DNA of 64,000 nucleotides, taken from NCBI RefSeq assembly GCF_900107765.1, contig NZ_FNQY01000011.1, forward strand, positions 98,653-162,652. Direction: 5' to 3'. Positions 56,616 through 64,000 of this stretch are shown here, piece by piece. This stretch comes from Arachidicoccus rhizosphaerae. Lineage in GTDB: Bacteria > Bacteroidota > Bacteroidia > Chitinophagales > Chitinophagaceae. The notes below the pieces were generated by a model. That model saw nothing but the letters and a program-made list of their open reading frames with translations, was not told where the DNA came from and did no database searches. Each line of letters begins with the position of its first letter. The first letter of the stretch is position 1. The translations under genes were made by a program, and so were the position numbers.

Positions 56616-58094
56616 TTATAAAGAGAGTGTGCCCTCATAATAACTCAATATTTTTGTTTTAAAAAGGTAGTTATATTTAGCCGCCACGAGGCTTATTTCT
56701 GCCTGACTTAATTTATTTTTAGCGATCAGATAATCGGCTGAATTAATCGCGCCTGCGTTAAATTTCACTTCAGAGATTCTGAAGTATTCTTTATAAGCGG
56801 TTACCAGCTCCTGTTGTTTTAACCAGGCTTCCTGGGCTGTCTGTTGGTCAAAGTATGCTTTGCCGATGGCGTTTTTAAGAGCGGTCCTGGCCGTACTTAA
56901 CTGGTCTTTGGCCAGCGCTGCCTGCAACGCTGCCACTTTCACATCCGTTCTTGATTGCAACTTATTAAAAATGGGAATATTAAGCGTTAGATTTACATTG
57001 GTGCCGTAATTATTCTTTATCTGATTCCAATAAGGGATATCCCGGTAACTCATGGCATTGCTGCTGGAATATACCGGCAGTTTATCGGCTCCCATCATCA
57101 CATAATCTCCTGTTTCAGCAGTTACCAGATCCCCTGTTACGCTTCTTGTAGCCGCGCTGGAAAATGCGGTACCGATGCCTGCGTTCAGCGATAAGGATGG
57201 ATAATAGTCCGCCTTTTCTACGGCTACATTTTTAATAGCGCTCTGGTATTTAAGGTCCGCTGCCTTCACGGTTGGCAAAAAGGACAGGGCTTTTGTATAG
57301 ATACCATCAATAGACGTCTGCTGCCCGGCGTTATTGTCTTTACCAGCGGCCGGATCCTTTAAAACGACATTCATATTGAGTGGTTGGTTCATCAGTTCAA
57401 AAAGCGTGATCTTGGCCGATTTAATAACGTTTTGCTGACTGGTAATAGCCAGTTCACCGGAACTGAGCTGACCTTTCATATCATAAAAATCATCCGGATT
57501 CGCGGCCCCGCTTTGATTTAAAGTATCCAGCCGGTTATATTGTACCTGCGTAGTCAGTAGCTGCTGATAATAATTATTGAGGATTTCCTGTTGATTAAGT
57601 ACTTCCAGATAGGCGGCAATCACCTGTATGGTAATGGCATCTTTTTGTTGCTGCGCATCCAGTTCACCTGCCTGCTTATCTAGTTTGCTTTTTCTGATAT
57701 AGTTACGGATTTTAAATCCGTTGAACAGGCTAAGAGAAGCACTCAGGCTGTAGTCCGCGGAAGTAAAGCTTTGGCTGATATAACTATTATCCGAAGGGTT
57801 AATGGATCTGCCGCTGTTCAGACCGTGTCCGATATACCCGCTGACAGCTGGCAGCTGCTCCATCTTCGCCTGGTTTAAGTAAACGCCGGCAATCGCCGCC
57901 TGGGTACTGGAGGTTTTAATGTCCATGTTATTTTCCAGCGCCTCCCTGACGCACGCTTCCAGGCTCAGATACTGAGTCTGACTGCTGTCCGTTTGTGTGA
58001 TCAAGGATCCCTGCCCGGCCACCTGTGCGTGAGCCGGGAAACATCCCGCCCCAAGACATCCAAATAAAAATCCTATATAAACCAGTTTTTTCAT
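56616..58094 (-). CDS. TolC-family outer-membrane efflux protein
   Basis: A 492-residue outer-membrane factor. A signal peptide (cleavage near PAHAQ) precedes YLSLEACVREALENNMDIKT, the usual OEP start. Two repeated halves of long helices follow, with strand segments such as ADYSLSASLSLFNGFKI and NVNLTLNIPIFNKL. It ends in a helix with NAGAINSADYLIAKNKLSQAE. First gene of the nine-gene minus-strand cluster and divergent from the sigma-54 regulator gene. Confidence 0.94.
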   Translation of the reverse strand: MKKLVYIGFLFGCLGAGCFPAHAQVAGQGSLITQTDSSQTQYLSLEACVREALENNMDIKTSSTQAAIAGVYLNQAKMEQLPAVSGYIGHGLNSGRSINPSDNSYISQSFTSADYSLSASLSLFNGFKIRNYIRKSKLDKQAGELDAQQQKDAITIQVIAAYLEVLNQQEILNNYYQQLLTTQVQYNRLDTLNQSGAANPDDFYDMKGQLSSGELAITSQQNVIKSAKITLFELMNQPLNMNVVLKDPAAGKDNNAGQQTSIDGIYTKALSFLPTVKAADLKYQSAIKNVAVEKADYYPSLSLNAGIGTAFSSAATRSVTGDLVTAETGDYVMMGADKLPVYSSSNAMSYRDIPYWNQIKNNYGTNVNLTLNIPIFNKLQSRTDVKVAALQAALAKDQLSTARTALKNAIGKAYFDQQTAQEAWLKQQELVTAYKEYFRISEVKFNAGAINSADYLIAKNKLSQAEISLVAAKYNYLFKTKILSYYEGTLSL

Positions 58095-58345
58095 TCAACT
58101 ATTTTCCAAGTAGGCTATAAAGGCTGTGCCATTCCTGTTAGCATTAGCAATCTGTTCATTATATATATTATTATTTTAAAAGATGTTCGATTTTGATACA
58201 CTTACTGTACGCAATCAATACAGGGGGCCTCCCTGCGATCCCTTCCGACATAAAACCATGCGCCCGTCTGATACATCAGCGGTTAGGGATTTTTAAAAAA
58301 TATTCGTTCCTTTATCCAAATATATCTGTCAAAATACCTTTTCAT
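58095..58345. promoter_or_regulatory. divergent control region with a candidate sigma-54 promoter
   Basis: On the minus strand TGGCAC (58131-58126) is a perfect -24 element. The matching -12 position reads TTTAT instead of TTTGC, so the promoter is degenerate; it would lie about 20-37 bp before the tolC start. Further out are the near-palindrome CAGGG-N5-CCCTG (58221-58235) and CTGAT-AC-ATCAG (58268-58279), at distances suitable for an enhancer-binding protein. Confidence 0.4.
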
Positions 58346-59686
58346 ATGGCCTTAAAAAATGCCACTATTGCTATTGTCGATGACGATCCGGATGTGCTCA
58401 CTGCTGTGCGTTTACTACTGAAAACCGAAGTAAAACAAGTCCTGACAGAGAAAAATCCGGAGAACCTGCTTTCTTTATTAAAAGAAAACCAGGTTGATCT
58501 GTTATTTCTGGACATGAACTTCAAATCCAAAGTCAATACCGGTAACGAGGGTCTTTTCTGGCTGCAAAAAGTAAGAAAGCTCTATCCCGGTTTACCGGTG
58601 GTGATGATTACCGCCTATGCGGATATTGACCTGGCAGTAAATTCTTTAAAATTAGGCGCTCAGGACTTTATGGTAAAGCCCTGGCAAAATCAGAAGCTGT
58701 TGGAAACAGTAAAATCCAACTATCAGAAAAACAGCCAGGACAGGGCCCCTTTTGACGGCCCCGCCGGTATTATCGGGCAGAGTCCGGCCATGAAAGATGT
58801 ATTTCGTAAAATTGAAAAAATTGCGCCCACCGATGCCAATATCTTAATCCTGGGAGAGAACGGAACCGGAAAAGACCTCATCGCGCGAACCATCCATGAT
58901 CAGTCCCTGCGTCGCACGCACCCCTATGTCAAAGTAGACGTAGGTGCGCTTACCGAGAGTCTGTTTGAAAGTGAGCTTTTCGGGCATAAAAAAGGCGCCT
59001 TTACCGATGCCAGAGAGGACCGCCAGGGGCGGTTTCAGGCGGCCAACAAAGGCACTTTATTCTTAGATGAAATCGGCAACATCACCCTGGCCCAACAATC
59101 CAGATTACTTACGGCACTTCAAAACAGATATATTACGCCCTTAGGTACCAATGACAAGGTCCATGTGGATATCCGCCTGATTTGTGCGACCAATCTGCCT
59201 TTAAGCTCCCTTGCTGATGAATCCAGGTTCAGAAGAGATCTGATTTACCGCATTAATACCGTAGAGATCACCATCCCGCCCCTTAGAGAAAGAGGTGAAG
59301 ATATTGAGCGCATTGCCGAACATTACGCCAGGCTCTACGCCCAGAAATACGGTAAACCTACCCTGGACTTTTCCAGGGAAGCCAGAAAAAAACTCAGCAA
59401 ATACAGCTATCCCGGCAATGTCAGAGAACTTCAATACGCCATTGAGCGGGCTATTATTATGACAGAAAATGAAGCCATTGAGGCCGAAGATATCCTGTTC
59501 TCCCCCATTGAACATGTGGAAGAACCGCTGGCAGCCAGAGATAAGGCCGTCAATTTAAGTCAGGTGGAAAAAAATGCCATCTTAAATGCCATTAGCAAAC
59601 ATGAAGGCAATATCTCCAAGGCAGCCAAGGAGCTGGGCATTACCAGAGCTGCCTTATATCGCAGAATCAGTAAATATGACATTTAG
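58346..59686 (+). CDS. NtrC-family sigma-54-dependent response regulator
   Basis: A 446-residue response regulator of three domains. Receiver (1-120): D12, D13, phospho-acceptor D56 (LLFLDMNF) and K111. AAA+ domain (about 140-370): Walker A GENGTGKD (170-177), the sigma-54-contacting loop GAFTDA (217-222), Walker B GTLFLDE (236-242) and an arginine-finger region. C-terminal Fis-type helix-turn-helix: HEGNISKAAKELGITRAALY. Start 58346 matches the family; the longer frame from 58193 adds 51 unrelated residues. It is expected to switch on the divergent efflux cluster. Confidence 0.95.
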   Translation: MALKNATIAIVDDDPDVLTAVRLLLKTEVKQVLTEKNPENLLSLLKENQVDLLFLDMNFKSKVNTGNEGLFWLQKVRKLYPGLPVVMITAYADIDLAVNSLKLGAQDFMVKPWQNQKLLETVKSNYQKNSQDRAPFDGPAGIIGQSPAMKDVFRKIEKIAPTDANILILGENGTGKDLIARTIHDQSLRRTHPYVKVDVGALTESLFESELFGHKKGAFTDAREDRQGRFQAANKGTLFLDEIGNITLAQQSRLLTALQNRYITPLGTNDKVHVDIRLICATNLPLSSLADESRFRRDLIYRINTVEITIPPLRERGEDIERIAEHYARLYAQKYGKPTLDFSREARKKLSKYSYPGNVRELQYAIERAIIMTENEAIEAEDILFSPIEHVEEPLAARDKAVNLSQVEKNAILNAISKHEGNISKAAKELGITRAALYRRISKYDI

Positions 59687-59744
59687 CCTGTCGGCTGCCC
59701 GGTTATCCGGCAGGCTATTTCCTTCTTATAATTCATAGTCCACC

Positions 59745-61085
59745 ATGGTAAAAAGCAGTCTTAGAATTATCATACAGCTTTTGTTAATCAGCCTGTCAGC
59801 CGGGGCTGTTGTATGGTGCTATTTAAAGTCATTGCCGCTTGGCATGAGTATCGCGGTATTTTTATTGGTGGTGCTCATCTACAGGATGTTGAGTTTATTC
59901 AAAGATATCCTGAATGACTTTAATGATTTTGTGGAGGCGCTTAAATACCGGGACTTCTCCCAGCATTTTTCCATCCTCCGGGCCCCCAGACATCTTCGTT
60001 TTTTCAGAAGGGGATTTAATGATATTGTCGGAGGTTTTAAGCAGCTTAGCCAGGAAAAGGAATTACAGTATCAGTACCTGCAAAACGTACTGGAACTGGT
60101 GGACACGGCTATATTAGCCTTTGAACCCGGCACGGGAGATATTTACTGGATTAACAGCCAGATGAAAAACTTACTGAGTGTTCCGGCCATTAAGAATTTA
60201 AAACGCCTGGAAAGACTGCTGCCCGCCTTAAACGAAGCTTTTTACACCATCAGTCCGGGGAGTCAGCAAATCATTAAGGTGGACATCGTGGACAGGCCGC
60301 ATAAACTGCTGCTTACCACCAATAATTTTGTCACGGGCGGCAAGCAAATGAAACTGATTGCCCTGCAAAATGTGGAGGAAGCCCTGGATGTAACCGAAAC
60401 AGAGGCCTGGAATAAACTGCTGCGCGTATTAACCCATGAGATTATGAACTCTATTGCGCCGATTTCATCGCTGGCCAATACCCTGCAGGACAGATTAAGT
60501 CTGGTGGACAGCCGTCTGCCCATTCATGCCGTCGACTTAAAAGATCTCCAGGATGGCATGCAGACGATCCGTTCCCGTAGTGATGGCCTCATGCGGTTTT
60601 CCACCTCTTATCGCAATCTGAATAAAATCGGGCAGATTCATCTGAGCCAGTTTTACATCAGAGACTTATTTGAGAACCTGGCCGCCCTGATGCAGCCGGG
60701 CATGACCAGTAAACAGATCATGCTGGATGTTATACTCAAAAATCCCAATCTTAAAATAGAGGCTGATCAACAGTTGCTGGAACAGGTGCTGATTAATCTG
60801 CTGCTCAATGCCATCGACGCCGTAAAGGAAAGCCCCGAGAAAAAAGTGATGATCTCCGGGGAGAAAAATCAACAGGGGCAAATCATCCTGAAAGTCAAAG
60901 ACAGCGGCAAAGGCATGGATGAACAGATCATGGAACGAATTTTCATCCCCTTTTTCTCTACCAAGAAAACAGGCAGCGGTATTGGCTTAAGTCTTTGTAA
61001 ACAAATCATGCTTTTACACAGAGGCAATATCCAGGTAAAATCCGTCCCGGATAAAGGCACCACTTTCAGACTGCAATTTCCCTGA
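59745..61085 (+). CDS. sensor histidine kinase (NtrB-like)
   Basis: A 446-residue kinase and the likely partner of the preceding regulator, 58 bp downstream. Two N-terminal membrane helices (about 8-27 and 31-50) leave almost no periplasmic domain, so the signal is probably sensed in the membrane or cytoplasm. A PAS-like domain (about 110-215) follows, then the H-box with H231 in LLRVLTHEIMNSIAPIS. The ATPase domain has LINLLLNAIDAV (N box), KDSGKGMD (G1), FIPFFSTKK (F box) and GSGIGLSLCK (G2). Confidence 0.94.
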   Translation: MVKSSLRIIIQLLLISLSAGAVVWCYLKSLPLGMSIAVFLLVVLIYRMLSLFKDILNDFNDFVEALKYRDFSQHFSILRAPRHLRFFRRGFNDIVGGFKQLSQEKELQYQYLQNVLELVDTAILAFEPGTGDIYWINSQMKNLLSVPAIKNLKRLERLLPALNEAFYTISPGSQQIIKVDIVDRPHKLLLTTNNFVTGGKQMKLIALQNVEEALDVTETEAWNKLLRVLTHEIMNSIAPISSLANTLQDRLSLVDSRLPIHAVDLKDLQDGMQTIRSRSDGLMRFSTSYRNLNKIGQIHLSQFYIRDLFENLAALMQPGMTSKQIMLDVILKNPNLKIEADQQLLEQVLINLLLNAIDAVKESPEKKVMISGEKNQQGQIILKVKDSGKGMDEQIMERIFIPFFSTKKTGSGIGLSLCKQIMLLHRGNIQVKSVPDKGTTFRLQFP

Positions 61086-61127
61086 CGACTACTCTTTCAT
61101 TTACCCTGCCGGGTATTCTACACAGCA

Positions 61128-61748
61128 TTATTCTGCTTTATCCATTTCCGTCACTCCTCCGGAAATCACAAATTTCATGGCCTCGGCCGAAGATATGCTA
61201 TCACTGACCATCCGGATATTGGCTTTAGGCACAAAAAAGGTCATCCCGGAAATCGCGTAGGAAAAAGGGACATAGACGACGACATGATCTACCAGGTCGA
61301 ACTGACTGGCGTCATTTTGCGTAATAAAGCCCATCCTCCACACATCGGTACTGTCTACATTCACCAGGACCGGTTTATCAAATTTCTTTTTACTGCCTGA
61401 AAAAGCCTTCAGAAAATCCTTAACGGAAGAATAGATCAGTTTAACCCCCGGTGTCCTTTCCAGGGTGGCCCCCAATAGATCAATTAAATGACTGATCACA
61501 AAAGAAGAAGAAGCCCAGCCAATGAGAATCATAATAATGACCATCATCAGGATGCCAAGACCCGGTATATGACGAGTCGATTCTTCTCCGGGGACTACGG
61601 AACCGAATAAATTAGGCAGTATACTGTCCACCGCACTAAACAGCCAGAATACAAAATAGATGGTCACCGCAATAGGGGCAATAACAATGACACCCTGGAA
61701 GAAATATTGTACAATCCGTTTCGCTAAAGTCTTTTTCTGTTCGTCCAT
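61128..61748 (-). CDS. DUF502 family membrane protein
   Basis: A 206-residue DUF502 protein with two membrane helices (about 16-38: FFQGVIVIAPIAVTIYFVFW; about 64-88: GLGILMMVIIMILIGWASSS). Then follow the conserved ERTPGVKLIYSSVKDFLKAF and a C-terminal soluble domain with VYVPFSYAISGMTFFVPK. The family is widespread but not functionally defined. Three 22-bp repeats lie directly in front of the start codon. The gene converges on the kinase gene, with 42 bp between stops. Confidence 0.9.
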   Translation of the reverse strand: MDEQKKTLAKRIVQYFFQGVIVIAPIAVTIYFVFWLFSAVDSILPNLFGSVVPGEESTRHIPGLGILMMVIIMILIGWASSSFVISHLIDLLGATLERTPGVKLIYSSVKDFLKAFSGSKKKFDKPVLVNVDSTDVWRMGFITQNDASQFDLVDHVVVYVPFSYAISGMTFFVPKANIRMVSDSISSAEAMKFVISGGVTEMDKAE

Positions 61749-61812
61749 AACTTGTTTTTTCTGTTCCCGTAACCTGTTTTTTCTGTCCCAGTAACTTGTT
61801 TTCTGGTTCCCA
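61748..61812 (-). repeat. three tandem 22-bp repeats abutting the DUF502 start codon
   Basis: Copies at 61748-61769, 61770-61791 and 61792-61812 (plus strand: TAAC[TC]TGTTTT(TT)CTG...CCC) differ at a few positions. The first copy runs into the ATG of the minus-strand gene. The inferred -7 element TATTTTTG (61818-61811, minus strand) abuts the third copy, so the repeats fall in the 5' leader. Confidence 0.8.
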
Positions 61813-61823
61813 AAAATAAAAAC

Positions 61824-61831
61824 TACTTTTG
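61824..61831 (+). promoter_or_regulatory. -7 element of the SDR gene
   Basis: TACTTTTG matches TAnnTTTG exactly, 29 bp before the SDR start. It lies back to back with the divergent DUF502 -7 element (61811-61818). The -33 position reads TTC rather than TTG. Confidence 0.45.
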
Positions 61832-61859
61832 AAGTTTAAGGTATTAAAAATTTTATTAT

Positions 61860-62573
61860 ATGCAAATCGTTGTCACAGGTGCCACCCGAGGTATCGGCAA
61901 AGCCGTAGCTGCCATCTTTGCAAAGGACCGTACAGCGCACCATTTTTTTCTTTGTGCCAGAAAAACAGAAGAGCTGGATGCACTTAAGTCCTTACTCATG
62001 CAAACGGGTGAAGGCACGGCTCATCAGGTCACCACCGTCCGCTGTGATTTTTTAAAAAACGAGGATATTCAACATTTTGCCGACGCTGTTCTGGCCACCG
62101 GCCTACCGGTAGACATCCTGGTGAACAACGCCGGTATCTATCAGCCCGGCAGCTGTTACAATGAACCGGAGGGCCAGTTAGAAAAAATGTTACAGGTGAA
62201 CCTGATGAGTGCCTATCATCTGACCAGAGCCCTGGTTCCTGCTATGATTCAGGCAAAAAAAGGTCATATTTTTAATTTGTGTTCCATTGCCAGCATCCAG
62301 GCCTATGCCAATGGCGGCAGCTATAGTATCAGTAAATTCGCATTATCCGGCTTTACCCGTAATTTAAGGGAAGAATTAAAACCCCTCGGCATCAAAGTAA
62401 CCGGTATTTATCCGGGCGCCACCCTTTCCAGCAGCTGGGACGGACTGGATATAGATCCCGGCAGAATCATGGAAGTAGATGACGTGGCCAAAATGATATA
62501 TGCCGCCGCATATCTTTCCCCGCAAGCGGTAGTAGAAGATATTATCCTAAGGCCGCAATTAGGCGACCTGTAA
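61860..62573 (+). CDS. short-chain dehydrogenase/reductase
   Basis: A 237-residue classical SDR. The N-terminal Rossmann motif GATRGIGKA (7-15), the NNAG motif (IYQPG follows) and the catalytic Ser-Tyr-Lys (LCSIASI and YSISK, with Y-x-x-x-K) are complete. The Arg at TGATRG and in CARKTEE favours NADP(H). It ends with a short helix and DIILRPQLGDL. Substrate cannot be read from sequence. It starts 29 bp after an ideal -7 element and precedes a hydroxyacid dehydrogenase on the same strand. Confidence 0.88.
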   Translation: MQIVVTGATRGIGKAVAAIFAKDRTAHHFFLCARKTEELDALKSLLMQTGEGTAHQVTTVRCDFLKNEDIQHFADAVLATGLPVDILVNNAGIYQPGSCYNEPEGQLEKMLQVNLMSAYHLTRALVPAMIQAKKGHIFNLCSIASIQAYANGGSYSISKFALSGFTRNLREELKPLGIKVTGIYPGATLSSSWDGLDIDPGRIMEVDDVAKMIYAAAYLSPQAVVEDIILRPQLGDL

Positions 62574-62668
62574 ATAATAAACACTTTTAAAGCCTTCACC
62601 GGTCTGTTTTTGGAATCGCATCATCATCACCGCATAAAATCAAGGGCAGCCGCCTCTAACTTCATCCT

Positions 62669-63652
62669 ATGAAAGTATTTGCAACAAAGGTTATCCCGGA
62701 ACTAGCCAAGGAACTTTTCGCCAATCAGCAGGTCATCCTGGATGAGTGGACAGGCGCTCAGCCGATTTCAAAAGAGCAGCTGACCGGTACACTGATCCAG
62801 GGCGGTTATGACGGATTACTGGTAGCCGGGGTAAAAATCGACGCCGACATCATTGACGCGGTCAAGGCTACGGTTAAAGTAATTTCCCTACTATCCGTAG
62901 GTTTTGACAATATAGATCTAGAGGCCGCCACCCGGGCCGGCATTCCGGTCAGCAATACACCGGATGTGCTCAATGACGCCACCGCCCAAACCGCTTTTCT
63001 ACTCATGCAAAATGTCGCAAGGAAAGCCTTTTATAATTACCGGCGTATTATGGATGGTGATTGGAAATCCGAGAGTTTTGTCAAAAATCTGGGTCAGGAC
63101 CTCCAGGGTAAAACCCTGGGCATTTTCGGGATGGGCAGTATCGGCACCGTTATGGCAAAGCTATGCAAGGCAGCCTTTAACATGGATATTATCTATCATA
63201 ACAGGCGTCCCAATAAAGCAGCCGAAACTCAGACAGCAGCCCGCTACGTATCCTTTGAAACCCTGTTACGACAAAGTGATATTCTTTCCATCCACGCTGC
63301 CCTGACCCCTGAAACCACCCGGATATTCAATGCGGAAGCCTTTGAAAAAATGAAAAGCTCCGCCATCATCATTAACACAGCCAGAGGAAAAGTAATAGAT
63401 GAACCGGCACTCATAACAGCCCTGGAACAAAAGCAGATCTGGGGAGCCGGGCTGGACGTGACAGATCCGGAGCCGATGGCACCGGACAACCCGTTATTAA
63501 AGATGGAGAACGTCGCCGTACTGCCTCATATCGGATCAGCCACTGTCCATACGCGTAATGCGATGGGGCAATTAGCCGCAGAAAATATGCTGCTGGGCCT
63601 GTCCGGCAACAGGTTAAAAACGATTGTCAACAAGGAAGTTTATGACCGCTAG
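62669..63652 (+). CDS. D-2-hydroxyacid dehydrogenase (glyoxylate/hydroxypyruvate reductase type)
   Basis: A 327-residue NAD(P)-dependent dehydrogenase. The nucleotide-binding GMGSIG (about 152-157) lies inside LGIFGMGSIGTVMAK. Catalytic residues are the Arg in IINTARGKVIDE, the Glu in DVTDPEP and the His in VLPHIGSATVHTR. The Arg-Arg pair after the binding strand (HNRRPNK) suggests NADPH preference, as in glyoxylate/hydroxypyruvate reductases. It is not an obvious serA: no ACT domain is present. Confidence 0.86.
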   Translation: MKVFATKVIPELAKELFANQQVILDEWTGAQPISKEQLTGTLIQGGYDGLLVAGVKIDADIIDAVKATVKVISLLSVGFDNIDLEAATRAGIPVSNTPDVLNDATAQTAFLLMQNVARKAFYNYRRIMDGDWKSESFVKNLGQDLQGKTLGIFGMGSIGTVMAKLCKAAFNMDIIYHNRRPNKAAETQTAARYVSFETLLRQSDILSIHAALTPETTRIFNAEAFEKMKSSAIIINTARGKVIDEPALITALEQKQIWGAGLDVTDPEPMAPDNPLLKMENVAVLPHIGSATVHTRNAMGQLAAENMLLGLSGNRLKTIVNKEVYDR

Positions 63653-64000
63653 CCTATTTAGAGTCTGCTGAACAACTGCCAAATTATATGTAAATTGAGG
63701 TTTCAGTGGATTTTTCATTAAAAAAGTGCAAGGTTTTATGCGTGGAAGTTATAAAAAGCGTGCACCATCTCCGGTTTATAGCAGTCCCAACCAGCTAAGT
63801 TTCGAGGGTTTTGAGACCCCATTCGAGCAGCAGCTGGACTTGAATAACCGGTGGGTTTTCCTTGCCAGGAATATTCCCTGGGACCGGATCGTTGGTGTAT
63901 ACGATAAAGTATTCAGCTCTGCGGAAGGGAGAAAACCTCTCAGTGGGCGACTCGTCCTTGGCAGTCTAATGATCAAACACCTCTGTAAGTTATCAGACAG
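63653..64000 (+). mobile_element. left part of an IS1182/IS5-like insertion sequence
   Basis: From 63738 an open frame runs off the window end (MRGSYKKRAPSPVYSSPNQL..., 87 codons visible) with no stop. The order is that of IS1182/IS5-type transposase N-terminal domains: NNRWVFLARNIPWDRI, VYDKVFSSAEGRKPLSGRLV and GSLMIKHLCKLSD. The 85 bp before it must contain the left inverted repeat; a candidate edge is GAGTCTGCTGAACAACTG (63661-63678). The right end is outside the window. Confidence 0.75.
63738..64000 (+). CDS. IS transposase, N-terminal part (continues past window)
   Basis: Start ATG 63738; 87 residues are visible before the window ends. The segments LARNIPWDRIVGVYDKVF and GRLVLGSLMIKHL match the N-terminal transposase domain (DUF772-like) of IS1182-group elements. 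The catalytic DDE part lies beyond the window, so activity cannot be judged. It is the only mobile-element gene of this type here and lies 86 bp after the hydroxyacid dehydrogenase stop. Confidence 0.8.
   Translation, partial: MRGSYKKRAPSPVYSSPNQLSFEGFETPFEQQLDLNNRWVFLARNIPWDRIVGVYDKVFSSAEGRKPLSGRLVLGSLMIKHLCKLSD

Noticed and set aside
56616..58094. Lipobox in the TolC-like signal peptide (LGAGC)
   Set aside because: The -3 residue is Gly, not a usual lipobox residue, and a normal cleavage site (AHAQ) follows; treated as a standard secreted channel.
58193..58345. 51-residue N-terminal extension of the sigma-54 regulator
   Set aside because: The receiver domain starts at 58346 in all typical members, and the extension would occupy the divergent control region.
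62669..63652. Hydroxyacid dehydrogenase as the missing serA
   Set aside because: No ACT domain, a glyoxylate/hydroxypyruvate-reductase-like cofactor site, and it is far from serC.
63776..63976. 66-codon minus-strand frame at the window end
   Set aside because: It is antisense to the transposase frame, which has recognisable family segments.

Overview
The window looks like a chromosomal segment of a Bacteroidota bacterium, probably in the Chitinophagaceae/Sphingobacteria range. The support is a SusC/SusD-type glycan locus, many Bacteroidota-type lipoproteins and TonB-dependent receptors, promoters of the TTG...TAnnTTTG type without clear Shine-Dalgarno sites, and AT-rich spacers between moderately GC-rich genes. 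I cannot name the species.

Layout. 1-1.9 kb: the 3' part of gatB, then adk with a strong terminator. 2.4-12.9 kb (+): a sialic-acid operon of neuraminate lyase, Kelch-type mutarotase, MFS transporter, two-domain sialate O-acetylesterase, GlcNAc 2-epimerase, sialidase, an EamA transporter and GlcNAc-6-P deacetylase. Together these release, de-acetylate, import and degrade sialic acid to GlcN-6-P, apart from a GlcNAc kinase and a deaminase that must lie elsewhere. A perfect 18-bp palindrome lies at its promoter. 13.0-17.3 kb (-): a TPR protein, DUF1015 protein, serC and the GTPase engB. 17.5-21.0 kb: a Ycf48-like protein, two small proteins, and two paralogous secreted proteins that share an upstream motif.

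21.2-37.3 kb (-): a maltodextrin/starch utilisation locus. In transcription order it has a LacI regulator, SusC, SusD, SusE, a GH31 alpha-glucosidase, a SusA-like GH13, a lipoprotein GH13, an MFS disaccharide-type transporter and an esterase. Two exact 16-bp direct repeats with LacI-like palindromic cores precede susC. 37.7-41.6 kb (-): a small operon of a membrane protein, winged-helix regulator, TonB-dependent receptor and periplasmic protein. A 12-bp palindrome sits in the spacer of its promoter. 42.0-43.1 kb (+): a solitary AT-rich Rpn-like PD-(D/E)XK nuclease/transposase gene.

43.2-61.1 kb: the most complex system here. Nine genes on the minus strand encode a TolC-like channel, an HlyD-type adaptor, four MacB/FtsX-type permeases, two LolD/MacB-type ATPases and a lipoprotein made of SGDI repeats. 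Divergent from them are an NtrC-type sigma-54 response regulator and its histidine kinase. The layout suggests a sigma-54-controlled tripartite efflux or envelope-stress cluster. 61.1-63.7 kb: a DUF502 membrane protein with three 22-bp tandem repeats in front of its start codon, a short-chain dehydrogenase and a D-2-hydroxyacid dehydrogenase. The window ends inside a transposase gene, the left part of an insertion sequence.

No tRNA, rRNA or CRISPR array was seen. Functions rest on motifs and gene order read by eye, without database searches.
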